From Natronosalvus vescus (GTDB lineage Archaea; Halobacteriota; Halobacteria; Halobacteriales; Natrialbaceae): DNA of 64,000 nt. The position numbers and the translations under genes are program-made. The stretch lies in the NCBI RefSeq assembly GCF_023973145.1, contig NZ_CP099546.1:434001-498000 (forward strand), in the 5' to 3' direction. Positions 40,847 through 49,119 of this stretch are shown here, piece by piece (within the stretch, counting starts at the first letter, position 1; each line of letters begins with the position of its first letter). Below the pieces are notes generated by a model that saw only the letters and a program-made list of their open reading frames with translations, made no database searches and was not told the DNA's origin.

Positions 40847-41000
40847 TCATTCTTTCCGCATTTCACGACGACGAGCGGAGCGAGGAGTTCGAAATGCGGG
40901 CGATGATGACGTCGTGCAGATTCGAGCAGGGAAGTCGCAAGCGCTCGAGCGTAGCGAGAGCGACCGTCTTCCCGTGTTCGATATCTGCGCCGGCCCCTCG
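40847..41000 (+). repeat. Chain of partial tRNA-Pro copies and hairpins on the 3' side of tRNA-Pro
   Basis: Positions 40976-40996 (gttcgatatctgcgccggcc plus c) repeat the tRNA-Pro T-arm/acceptor 3' segment at 40826-40845. An inverted, decayed T-arm copy lies at 40914-40931 (gtgcagattcgagcaggg). Two hairpins separate them: ccgcatttc (40856-40864) with gaaatgcgg (40891-40899), flanked by atcat/atgat; and gggaag (40929-40934) with cttccc (40968-40973). The order is tRNA end, hairpin, inverted copy, hairpin, sense copy. It then runs into AT-rich non-coding DNA to 41271. Confidence 0.75.
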
Positions 41001-41102
41001 TCTCGGTATATAACTGAAAAATAGGTAGTGACCCAAACGACGAAGCTGGCAATTGGGCTCTCGAGGAGCGTTCCGATACGCGTCGTTGACGTGTGCGATA
41101 TG

Positions 41103-41139
41103 CTTCGATTTATGTAGCTATTTGATATACAAATCGAAG
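41103..41139. repeat. Inverted repeat upstream of the LVIVD-type gene
   Basis: The arms cttcgattt (41103-41111) and aaatcgaag (41131-41139) are perfect over 9 bp with a 19-base AT-rich loop. The element lies 133-169 bases upstream of the ATG at 41272, in a tract clearly richer in A+T than its surroundings. It could be an operator, a terminator or part of a promoter. Confidence 0.5.
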
Positions 41140-41271
41140 TAATTGTGGTGTGTTGTGAGCTCTTCTCTTCGAAGCCAGTCGCCTTCGAGCAGCCGATCGT
41201 GCCAGTTCCTTTTGATGGGTTTGTCAGAACGCCCTAATGGTGACTACTGGTATCACGGAACGGAGCCACTG

Positions 41272-43338
41272 ATGCCAGCACGCGAGTCACTCGAGTCACG
41301 AACCAGACGAGCCGTTCTGCAGGCCGCTGCGGGCGCGTTGGGCGTCGCAGCCATCGGCAGTACGGCGGTAGCGCACAAGGAATCGACCAACGGCGGAACC
41401 GGCGATCAGTTCGACGGAGAGCGGCGAGACGCCGCGGCGAACACCGAAGTCGTCGGCTACCACAGCGCCGGCGGCGTCGGCTCCGCCTCCCTCGCCGGGC
41501 GACCGGAGGATCCCCACTACGGCGGGTTCAGCGAACTCCGGATCCACGACGACCTGGCGTTCGCGTCCGTCTTCTCCTCGCGTGACGAGACGCCGGACAG
41601 GGGGTTAGCGATCTTCGACGTGAGCGACTTCACGCGAGCCGAGTCCCGGAGCGAACTCGAGTCGGTCGACATCAACTGTCTCTCCTTTTTCCGGAACGAG
41701 AACGACGCCGCGGCGGTGATGGACGTGAAAGTGAGCGACGACGGGCAGTACGCGTTTCTCTCGAAGCAGCCGCTCACGGCGCTGTTCGGGGAGGTCGACG
41801 GCTCGAGCGGGACGGACGACCACGACGGCGGTGCCGACGCGGCGGCACTCGAGGTCGTCGACGTCTCCGATCCGGGGAACCCCGAGTTCGTCACCCAGAC
41901 GACGCTCTCGGTGTGGACGCTCGGGCCGCACAACGCCTGGTACCACCAGATCGGTGGCCGCGAGTACGTCTTCACCGCCCACGGCGAGGACGGCGTCACC
42001 GGCGGGATCAACGTCTTCGCGTTCGACCGCGAATTGGGGACGCTCGAGCACGTCAACTGGTGGAACTACGACAGCGAACTCGCCGAGCCGGAAGTCGGCA
42101 CCGAGGGCGGCTCGACCTACGTCCACGACGTCGTCGTCCAGGACGACCCCCGGTACGGGATTCCGATCCTGTACGACGCCAACTGGGACGCTGGCACGCG
42201 GCTTCTCGACGTGAGCGATCCGACGGACATCGAGGAACTGGGGGTCTTCGAGATGGAGCGCGCCCACCACACCGTCCCCGTACCGACGCTCCTCGGGGGC
42301 AAGCGCGTGTTCGTCGCAGGTCACGAGACGCCCGCGAGCCACGCGGATCAGGGGCACGTCCGCACCGACGGCGAGTCCGGTCACTACTACCTGGTTGACG
42401 CTGACCCGCTCGACGCGGTGATCGAAGGCGAGGCCGACCCTACCTATCTCGGCATCTCCTCGACGCTCCTCGAGGACGGCGTCGAACCGGCGAGTCGAGA
42501 GGCGTTTGAGATGTACGATCCGGAGGCGAAACCGGCGACCGAACTCGACCACTGGATCCTCCTCGAGTCGACCGATCAGACGTTCGACGAAACGCCCGGC
42601 TTCGAACACGAAGCCGCGGACGACGACTGGGAGTACGAGGGCTTCGACGACTTCAACCTGAGTGCACACAACCTCGATATCGACACGGACGGCACCGTCG
42701 TCGCGGGCCACTACCACGCCGGCACGCGGTTCCTGCGGATCACCGACGACTTCGACCTCGAGGAGACCGGCTACTCCCGCGTCGGCCCCGACGTGCCCGA
42801 GGACGCGACGCTCGGGGAACTCACGACCGGAACCCCGTTTCACTGGTCGGCCGTGATCCGGAACGGCGTCACCGTCTCGAGTGGGATCAACGGGGGGCCA
42901 CAGACGATCGCTCACGACGAGATCGAGGTGGGTACCGACACGCCGGTCGACCTCGAGATCGAACGCGAGGCGGACGCCTCGCTGTTCACCGCCGGCCAGA
43001 CGAGCCAGGTTCGCGTCCACGTGGACGCTGACGAACCCGTCCGCGTCCGGGATCGGATTCCCGTCGACTGGGAGGTCGTTGCCGGGGACGTCACCGTCGA
43101 GGAGCTCGAGGGGTACCGCACGGTCGTGACCTTCGACCACGAAGTCGAGGAAGGGACGCTCCGGTACTACGTGGAGGTTCCCGACGACGCCACGGGCCAG
43201 TACGCCGTTGGCCCCCTCGAGTACGCCCGCCCGGATGTCGACGCGCCGTACGGTGGGGGCGTCTCGGTGAACAACCGACTCTGGCGCAAGGAAAACGGCG
43301 AAGTCGACGAGGCGACCGTGCTCGGACTGGATCTGTGA
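41272..43338 (+). CDS. Tat-exported LVIVD-repeat (beta-propeller) protein
   Basis: The product is 688 residues. The N-terminal signal is twin-arginine, RTRRAVLQAAAGALGVAAIG followed by AHKEST. The mature part has repeated LVIVD-type blades (e.g. RGLAIFDVSDFTRAESRSEL, AALEVVDVSDPGNPEFVTQT, GTRLLDVSDPTDIEELGVFE), forming a beta-propeller. A C-terminal ~120-residue domain is beta-sandwich-like (VDLEIEREADASLFTAGQTS). Such proteins are extracellular and of unknown binding partner. The start at 41272 gives a normal Tat n-region; 43 upstream codons look non-coding. Confidence 0.85.
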   Translation: MPARESLESRTRRAVLQAAAGALGVAAIGSTAVAHKESTNGGTGDQFDGERRDAAANTEVVGYHSAGGVGSASLAGRPEDPHYGGFSELRIHDDLAFASVFSSRDETPDRGLAIFDVSDFTRAESRSELESVDINCLSFFRNENDAAAVMDVKVSDDGQYAFLSKQPLTALFGEVDGSSGTDDHDGGADAAALEVVDVSDPGNPEFVTQTTLSVWTLGPHNAWYHQIGGREYVFTAHGEDGVTGGINVFAFDRELGTLEHVNWWNYDSELAEPEVGTEGGSTYVHDVVVQDDPRYGIPILYDANWDAGTRLLDVSDPTDIEELGVFEMERAHHTVPVPTLLGGKRVFVAGHETPASHADQGHVRTDGESGHYYLVDADPLDAVIEGEADPTYLGISSTLLEDGVEPASREAFEMYDPEAKPATELDHWILLESTDQTFDETPGFEHEAADDDWEYEGFDDFNLSAHNLDIDTDGTVVAGHYHAGTRFLRITDDFDLEETGYSRVGPDVPEDATLGELTTGTPFHWSAVIRNGVTVSSGINGGPQTIAHDEIEVGTDTPVDLEIEREADASLFTAGQTSQVRVHVDADEPVRVRDRIPVDWEVVAGDVTVEELEGYRTVVTFDHEVEEGTLRYYVEVPDDATGQYAVGPLEYARPDVDAPYGGGVSVNNRLWRKENGEVDEATVLGLDL

Positions 43339-43426
43339 TGATCTCGGGGAGTGCGAATCGGCACCGCTCCTCGGTGTGATCGTCGAGGCTACTCGCTACT
43401 GTCGCTCCGTACGTCTGCTCTTTCAC

Positions 43427-44119
43427 CTACTCCAGCCACTTACTCCTCGAGGCCACCGTATCGACACCGGGACTATACAGATAGCGGGGCTCGCCATCGG
43501 GTTTCGTGAATCCGTTCGCCTCGAAGAGCGTGTTCTCCTCGAGGACGACGTCGACGTCGTAGAGCGGCCACTGTTCGTGGTCGATTTCGGCGTATCGAAG
43601 CGTGCCATCCTGGGCTTCGGTGTAGTACCGTCTCCGGTCAGTCAGAAAGCTCGCGAGGGTTCCAGGGGCAGCGTGGAACGCGGTTCCCGTGGGCTCGTAG
43701 CTCGCCCGAAAGTGAACCGGTCTGGAACCGGGGTGTCGTCTGCGACTCCGGAACCTGATGCGACCGCTGCTTGCACGGATATCGATACTGGCGTAGTAGT
43801 ACGGCAGGTGATGGAAGAGCCTGGCGCCGAGGACGGCCAGCAACCCGTCCGCATCGAGGCTGAAAAAGTAGACACCAGGGTTGGCGCCGTAGCGAACGTA
43901 GGTGCGAAGGTTGAGTTCGGGGAGGCCGATCCCGATGCCGGCCGGGGCGACTCGAGGGCGGACGTCGACGTTCGTAAAGGGAACGACCGAGAGCCAGGCC
44001 GCCCCGTCGAACGCCTCGAGGGTGAGGGCGTCGGGGACGGCCGGTTCGACGAGAGCAGGGTCGACTGGCCAGTTGGCAAAGAGCAGGTGACGCCAGCCCA
44101 TGTGGAGGGAGACGACCAT
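43427..44119 (-). CDS. DUF2071 (YqjF) family protein
   Basis: The product is 230 residues from MVVSLHMGWRHLLFANWPVD. Family motifs: MGWRHLLFANWPVDPALVEP, WLSVVPFTNVDVRPRVAP, LPELNLRTYVRYGANPGVYF and FFSLDADGLLAVLGARLFHH. The fold is that of acetoacetate decarboxylase, but the catalytic Lys is not evident here and function is unknown. A TTG ten codons upstream is an alternative start, but the MGWRHLLF signature normally lies near the N-terminus, so the ATG is preferred. It is convergent with the LVIVD-type gene. Confidence 0.88.
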   Translation of the reverse strand: MVVSLHMGWRHLLFANWPVDPALVEPAVPDALTLEAFDGAAWLSVVPFTNVDVRPRVAPAGIGIGLPELNLRTYVRYGANPGVYFFSLDADGLLAVLGARLFHHLPYYYASIDIRASSGRIRFRSRRRHPGSRPVHFRASYEPTGTAFHAAPGTLASFLTDRRRYYTEAQDGTLRYAEIDHEQWPLYDVDVVLEENTLFEANGFTKPDGEPRYLYSPGVDTVASRSKWLE

Positions 44120-44388
44120 CGTCTGTAGGTCTTCCACGCCAGGGGACAAGATGGTGTCACCAATTTTCGGGAATCACGACCGTCGTCTGTGGTCGATACA
44201 GCCGAAGTCGGCGTCGCTGAGACTCGAGTCACAGCCAAGGGACGTTACTCGAGTCACTTTCGCGATTTTCCTGTCCACCCGACAGAAGCTGTACGAATCG
44301 TCTCGAGCCCGACTGATAAACTATCTTTGTTATAAATTAGTAGATTTACTAGGCGAAAAACGGAATATAATGTCACTCGGATATTATC

Positions 44389-44417
44389 CTATGTTTACAA
44401 ACATAGAATTTTATATA
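44389..44417 (+). promoter_or_regulatory. 18-bp palindrome and TATA box of the M23 peptidase gene
   Basis: Positions 44389-44406 read ctatgttt-ac-aaacatag, a perfect 8-bp inverted repeat with a 2-bp spacer. It is followed at once by attttatata (44408-44417), which lies 28-37 bases upstream of the ATG at 44445. The palindrome therefore covers the BRE position directly upstream of the TATA box. Sequence 44300-44440 as a whole is AT-rich. Confidence 0.6.
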
Positions 44418-44444
44418 CTGTGATGTTGGATGTTACCTCGAACC

Positions 44445-45389
44445 ATGGCAGAATATCACGCACATGGCTGTACCGACACGGAACACACCGGTAGCTGCGG
44501 GCAACCGGCTGATATGGACTGGGTGGAGACGAAGATCGATCGACGAAAGCTGACGCTCACGCCTGAGGAGTTCGAGGAACGGGCTCGAGAACACGCCAGA
44601 GTACCGGAAGACGAGAACCCTGGCGGTGACGGACTCAGCCGACGATCGGTACTCGGCAAGGCGGCCGGAGTCGCGGCCGCCGGCCTCGCCGCTCCGGTCG
44701 TGCTCTCGGGGAACGTCGCCGCCCACGGTACCGACGAGCCGATTTACACGACCTCCAACCTGAACATCCGCGATCACCCCAGCCTCGGCGGAAACGTCGT
44801 CAAAACCGCTGAGGAGGGGACGGGCATGATCATCGATGGTGGCCCATGGGACAACGACGGCTACCGCTGGTGGCAGGTGCGGATCAACGGCTGTGGCAAC
44901 GATAACAGTCGCGTGACGGGCTACTGTGCCGAGGACTGGACGGCCCATCCCAACTTCTCGTACGGAACCTGGGGGTACGTCTCCTCGATCTGGGGCGACG
45001 ACCGCTCCCACGGCTACCACCGGGGAATCGACATCGCGAACGATTCTGGAACGGCGATCTTCTCCAGTCGTCAGGGTACCGTCACCTACGCCGGCTGGGC
45101 GAGTGGCTACGGGAACGTCATTTACATCGACCACGGCGGCGGGTTCGAAACACGGTACGCGCACCTCTCGAACTTCCACGTCAACCAGGGCGACTGGGTG
45201 AGCGCTGGTCAGCGTATCGGGGACATGGGGTGTACGGGGAACTGTTCCGGCCCGCATCTCCACTTCGAGGTTCGCGTGAACGGATCGGATCAGAACTGGC
45301 CACAGGTTCGACACGCCCAGCAGTGGCTCAATACGGCTATCCCGCGAGATTGGGGACTCGGTGCCGTCTATCCGGGGTATCCGTACTGA
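44445..45389 (+). CDS. Secreted M23 family metallopeptidase with SH3-like domain
   Basis: The product is 314 residues, starting MAEYHAHGCTDTEHTGSCGQ. A Tat signal, SRRSVLGKAAGVAAAGLAAP, begins at residue ~66, after an unusually long polar n-region. The mature protein has an SH3b-like domain (TTSNLNIRDHPSLGGNVVKT) and a C-terminal M23 domain with zinc ligands His192/Asp196 in HRGIDIANDSG and His271/His273 in SGPHLHFEVRV. M23 enzymes are normally peptidoglycan endopeptidases, although haloarchaea lack peptidoglycan, so the target may be a bacterial wall or another peptide. Promoter and palindrome are described separately. Confidence 0.92.
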   Translation: MAEYHAHGCTDTEHTGSCGQPADMDWVETKIDRRKLTLTPEEFEERAREHARVPEDENPGGDGLSRRSVLGKAAGVAAAGLAAPVVLSGNVAAHGTDEPIYTTSNLNIRDHPSLGGNVVKTAEEGTGMIIDGGPWDNDGYRWWQVRINGCGNDNSRVTGYCAEDWTAHPNFSYGTWGYVSSIWGDDRSHGYHRGIDIANDSGTAIFSSRQGTVTYAGWASGYGNVIYIDHGGGFETRYAHLSNFHVNQGDWVSAGQRIGDMGCTGNCSGPHLHFEVRVNGSDQNWPQVRHAQQWLNTAIPRDWGLGAVYPGYPY

Positions 45390-45504
45390 CAGCTCGAGTT
45401 CGAACACGAACGGCACAACCCCGTCAACGCCCGCCATAACGGCGGCTGCTGACGCTATTCGCGTGTCAAAGGTTACTTACCCACGGCTCCGCTCTAGAGA
45501 GACA

Positions 45505-46764
45505 ATGAGTCAGGAGGGCGACCAGGAGGGATCCGACCGGAAGAAATACGAGTTCCGGAAGGTCATCGAAGATCTCAACAATTTCGAAGGGTCGGGCACG
45601 CAACTCGTGACGATCTACGTCCCCGAAGACCGACAGATCAGCGACGTGGTCGCACACGTCACCCAGGAACACAGCGAAGCCGCGAACATCAAGTCCAAAC
45701 AGACCCGGACGAACGTCCAGGACGCGCTGACGAGCATCAAGGATCGACTGCGCTACTACGACAACTTCCCGCCGGAAAAGGGGATGGTACTCTTTTCGGG
45801 TGCCGTCGACTCCGGTGGCGGCCAGACCGAGATGGTCACCCGCGTCCTCGAGAGCCCACCCCAGCCCGTCGAGTCCTTCCGCTATCACTGCGACTCGGAC
45901 TTCCTGACTGACCCCCTCGAGTACATGCTCGAGGATCACGGATTGTACGGTCTGATCGTGCTCGACCGGCGCGAGGCGAACGTCGGCTGGCTCAAAGGAA
46001 AGCGCATCGAGCCCGTTAAATCCGCCTCCTCGCTCGTTCCCGGCAAGCAGCGAAAAGGTGGCCAGTCCGCCCAGCGGTTCGCCCGCCTGCGACTCGAGGC
46101 GATCGACAACTTCTATCAGGAGGTGGCGGGAATGGCGAACGACCTGTTCGTCCCGAAGCGCCACGAACTCGACGGCGTCCTCGTTGGCGGACCCTCCCCG
46201 ACGAAAGACGAGTTCCTCGACGGTGACTACCTCCACCACGAAATCCAGGACACGGTGCTCGGAAAGTTCGACGTCTCCTACACCGACGAGTCGGGACTCA
46301 AGGATCTCGTCGACAACGCAGGCGAGGCCCTCGCCGACGCCGAGGTGATGAAGGACAAAACGCAGATGGAGCGCTTTTTCAAGGAGCTTCACAGCGGGGA
46401 ACTCGCCACGTACGGGTTCGAGCAGACTCGCACCAACCTCGTGATGGGGTCGGTGGAGAACCTGCTGATCAGCGAGGATCTGCGCAAGGACGTCGTCACC
46501 TTCGACTGTGGTGACTGTGGCAACACCGACTACGAACTCATCGACCGACGAAAGGCGACGCCGTCTCACAGCTGTAGCGAGTGTGGGAGCGACGTCGAGG
46601 CGACCGAGGACGACCGCGAGGACGCGATCGAGCACCTGATTAACATCGCCGAACAGCGCGGCACCGAGACGAAATTCATCTCGACTGACTTCGAGAAGGG
46701 CGAACAGCTCTACAACGCCTTTGGCGGGGTTGCGGGTATTCTGCGGTACAATACGGGCGTCTAA
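45505..46764 (+). CDS. prf1: Peptide chain release factor aRF1
   Basis: The product is 419 residues. The stop-codon recognition motif ANIKSKQTR (NIKS), the YxCxxxF element FRYHCDSDFL and the catalytic GGQ in KQRKGGQSAQRFARLR are all present. The C-terminal domain contains zinc-ribbon-like pairs CGDCGN and CSECGS. It recognises all three stop codons and triggers peptide release at the ribosome. Length matches archaeal aRF1. The Met at 45505 (MSQEGDQEGSDRK) is used; upstream codons are not conserved in this family. Confidence 0.95.
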   Translation: MSQEGDQEGSDRKKYEFRKVIEDLNNFEGSGTQLVTIYVPEDRQISDVVAHVTQEHSEAANIKSKQTRTNVQDALTSIKDRLRYYDNFPPEKGMVLFSGAVDSGGGQTEMVTRVLESPPQPVESFRYHCDSDFLTDPLEYMLEDHGLYGLIVLDRREANVGWLKGKRIEPVKSASSLVPGKQRKGGQSAQRFARLRLEAIDNFYQEVAGMANDLFVPKRHELDGVLVGGPSPTKDEFLDGDYLHHEIQDTVLGKFDVSYTDESGLKDLVDNAGEALADAEVMKDKTQMERFFKELHSGELATYGFEQTRTNLVMGSVENLLISEDLRKDVVTFDCGDCGNTDYELIDRRKATPSHSCSECGSDVEATEDDREDAIEHLINIAEQRGTETKFISTDFEKGEQLYNAFGGVAGILRYNTGV

Positions 46765-46919
46765 CAGACTCCTCACTCGTCGGTGGGCGTCTGAGTCGTC
46801 GCCTTCGGCTACACGATACTACCGTCTCGGTTACACCGCACTCGAGTCGCTCGCCGACCATCTGCTCGCAGGTCACGTGACCGAGACCTTTTCCTCACGG
46901 CCACTCGTGGCCCTACTAG

Positions 46920-47708
46920 ATGGCGTCTCCATCACGCTCCAATCCGCTCGAGACGATTTCCCGCCGGTACGATCTGTTAGCGGCACTCGAAGCCGACCCG
47001 GGGACGAAAGCCGACCTCGAGGCAACGACCGACTCGTCGAGATCGACGGTCGATCGGGGCGTTCGCGAACTCATGACGTTCGGCTTACTCGAGCGAGACG
47101 AGGGGCGACTCCGGTTGACTATGGCCGGCCGACTGGCACTCTCGGCGTTTCGGGACGCCAGAAACGCACTCGAGTCGGTCGTCGACGTCAGTCACCTTCT
47201 GGCGGCCGTTCCAACTGATGCGCCGCTGTCGATGGCGTTGCTCGAGGGAGCGACGATCCACGAACCCTCCCGTCTGACTCCGAACCAGCCGCTCGAGACG
47301 ATCGCAAACCGGTTACAGGATGCCGTTCGATTTCGCGGCATTGCGGCGACGGAGCCGATTCCACAGTTTCGACGGATTTTGACCGAACGAACGATCGCTG
47401 GCCACCTCGACGCGGAGGTCGTCTTTACCGACGAGTTGCTCTCGTTCGTGCTGGACGACCACGGCGCGTCACTCGAGCGAGTATTTCAGACGGGTCGATT
47501 CCACGGTCACGTCGTCGAGTCGATCCCGTACGGACTCGTGCTGCTGGAGACGACGACAACCGCCTACACGTTCGTCGTGGTAACCGACGACGGCGAGACG
47601 GTGGGCGTTATCGAGAACGATTCGGAGGCAGCCTACGAGTGGGGGAGCGACGTGTTCCGACGGTTTCAGGCGGCAGGGGTTCGACTGCCGTCCGGTGGGG
47701 AGACGTAG
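46920..47708 (+). CDS. HTH transcription regulator with C-terminal sensor-like domain
   Basis: The product is 262 residues. Residues ~10-85 form a winged helix: RRYDLLAALEADPGTKADLE, SRSTVDRGVRELMTFGLLER and a wing RLRLTMAGRLALSAF. The C-terminal ~170 residues match the sensor half of the haloarchaeal two-domain HTH family, in which a ligand-like pocket is proposed (HLLAAVPTDAPLSMALLEGA, VFQTGRFHGHVVESIPYGLV). It probably regulates a nearby promoter, but no target is clear. Soluble. Confidence 0.82.
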   Translation: MASPSRSNPLETISRRYDLLAALEADPGTKADLEATTDSSRSTVDRGVRELMTFGLLERDEGRLRLTMAGRLALSAFRDARNALESVVDVSHLLAAVPTDAPLSMALLEGATIHEPSRLTPNQPLETIANRLQDAVRFRGIAATEPIPQFRRILTERTIAGHLDAEVVFTDELLSFVLDDHGASLERVFQTGRFHGHVVESIPYGLVLLETTTTAYTFVVVTDDGETVGVIENDSEAAYEWGSDVFRRFQAAGVRLPSGGET

Positions 47709-47836
47709 CGAGTCGGGTGTCCTGGGCCGACGCGCTCGAGGATCGGGGCCTCGAGATCAGCATGCCCGAATCAGCATGCCATAGGAAGAACGACCCGTCG
47801 GGTGATTTTTCACTATAGGCTGTGAACGACTCGGCA

Positions 47837-48409
47837 ATGAGTGCACAGGCATCTGCCTGGGACGTGTATCGACAGGCGCTTCCGGTGATTCTCGTCAGTC
47901 TCGTTGCCGGCCTGTTTGCCGGCACGATCCTGGGTAGTGAAACGATGCGAAACGGGATCGAACGCGTCCCGGGAATTCTCGTTCTGTTGCCCGCGTTTCT
48001 GGCGACTCGAGGCGGCGTCTACGGCTCGCTCGGTGCCCGACTCTCGAGCGGACTCCACCAGGGACTGATCGAACCCCGGTTCACCCTCGATACTCGCCTC
48101 TCGAACGCCATCGTCGCCTCGTTCATCAACGGCATGGTCGTCTCCGTGTTCATCGCGGTCGTCGCGTTTTTCGTTCTCGTCCTCTTCGGTAGCGGCGGGA
48201 GCCTGCTCCAGCTCGTCGGCATCATGGTCGTCGCCGGGTTCCTCTCCGCGATACTCATGCTGTCGACCCTCGTTACCGTCGTCTTCGTTGGCTACCGATA
48301 CGGACACGATCCCGACAACATCGTCGGGCCGCTCGTCACGACACTCGGCGACGTCTTCGGCATCGCCTTCTTGCTCATCGCCATTTACCTCGTCGGGTTG
48401 TTCCTATGA
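47837..48409 (+). CDS. MgtE/SLC41-type divalent cation transporter, half 1
   Basis: The product is 190 residues with about five TM segments. The MgtE channel motif PAFLATRGGVYGSLGARLSS and the pore-associated GHDPDNIVGPLVTTLGDVFG are present. There is no N-terminal Mg-sensing or CBS region. It overlaps the next gene by ATGA, and both products carry one copy of the same membrane module. A GTG five codons upstream is an alternative start. It most likely assembles with the downstream half to import or export Mg2+. Confidence 0.88.
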   Translation: MSAQASAWDVYRQALPVILVSLVAGLFAGTILGSETMRNGIERVPGILVLLPAFLATRGGVYGSLGARLSSGLHQGLIEPRFTLDTRLSNAIVASFINGMVVSVFIAVVAFFVLVLFGSGGSLLQLVGIMVVAGFLSAILMLSTLVTVVFVGYRYGHDPDNIVGPLVTTLGDVFGIAFLLIAIYLVGLFL

Positions 48410-49065
48410 GAGACGAGTACGCCGGGGACGACCTCACCGGAATGAGCGAGTCGCTGGGCGACCTCTACGAAGAGGTCACCGGCGCGGACGATGACGACGA
48501 TCAGTTCGGGCTGGGGGACGACTGGCGGATCGGAACGATGGTGTTCACGATGGTGCCGTTGCTTGCAGCACTATCGCTCCTCCAGATGGTTTCGGGAACC
48601 GTCCTCGACACGTTCGAGGAGGTTTTGCTCACCAACCCCGCGCTCTTGATTCTGGTTCCGGTACAGATCGGGACGGCGGGTAACCTCGGATCGATTATGT
48701 GTTCTCGCCTGTCGACGCAGTTGCATCTCGGGACGTTCGAACTCTCGCTCGACAACCCGGGCGTTCGAGCGAACGCCGGGGCGGTGCTCGGACTCGGGTT
48801 CACTGTGTTCGTGCTCGTCGGCATCGCTGCCTGGGCGATTGGACGAGTGCTCGGCGGCACGCTCTCGCTGGCGGCAGTGCTCACGATTTCGCTGGTGAGC
48901 GGGATGCTCCTTTCGGTGTTCGTGGTCGTCGTCAGTGTCGTTTCGGTTTCGACGTCCTACCGGTTGGGGTACGATCCGGACGATACGACGATTCCGGTCG
49001 TCACGAACGTGTGTGACATCACCGGCGTGCTCATCCTCTTCACCGTCGTCACGATCGTCCTCTAA
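48406..49065 (+). CDS. MgtE/SLC41-type divalent cation transporter, half 2
   Basis: The product is 219 residues. After a polar N-terminus rich in Asp (SLGDLYEEVTGADDDDDQFG) come about five TM segments with LVPVQIGTAGNLGSIMCSRL and GYDPDDTTIPVVTNVCDITG, the counterparts of the motifs in the preceding gene. The ATG lies in the stop codon overlap of half 1, so translation is coupled. Together the two ORFs make one MgtE-like channel in the SLC41 arrangement, without regulatory domains. Confidence 0.88.
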   Translation: MRDEYAGDDLTGMSESLGDLYEEVTGADDDDDQFGLGDDWRIGTMVFTMVPLLAALSLLQMVSGTVLDTFEEVLLTNPALLILVPVQIGTAGNLGSIMCSRLSTQLHLGTFELSLDNPGVRANAGAVLGLGFTVFVLVGIAAWAIGRVLGGTLSLAAVLTISLVSGMLLSVFVVVVSVVSVSTSYRLGYDPDDTTIPVVTNVCDITGVLILFTVVTIVL

Positions 49066-49119
49066 TACCGATTCGTGGACGTCGTGAGACACTCGAGCGG
49101 AGACGTTGGCGTTGGTGTT

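Noticed and set aside
41605-43140. A 511-residue minus-strand frame opposite the LVIVD-type protein
   Set aside because: Arg/Val-rich shadow without motifs; the plus-strand frame has a Tat signal and LVIVD repeats.
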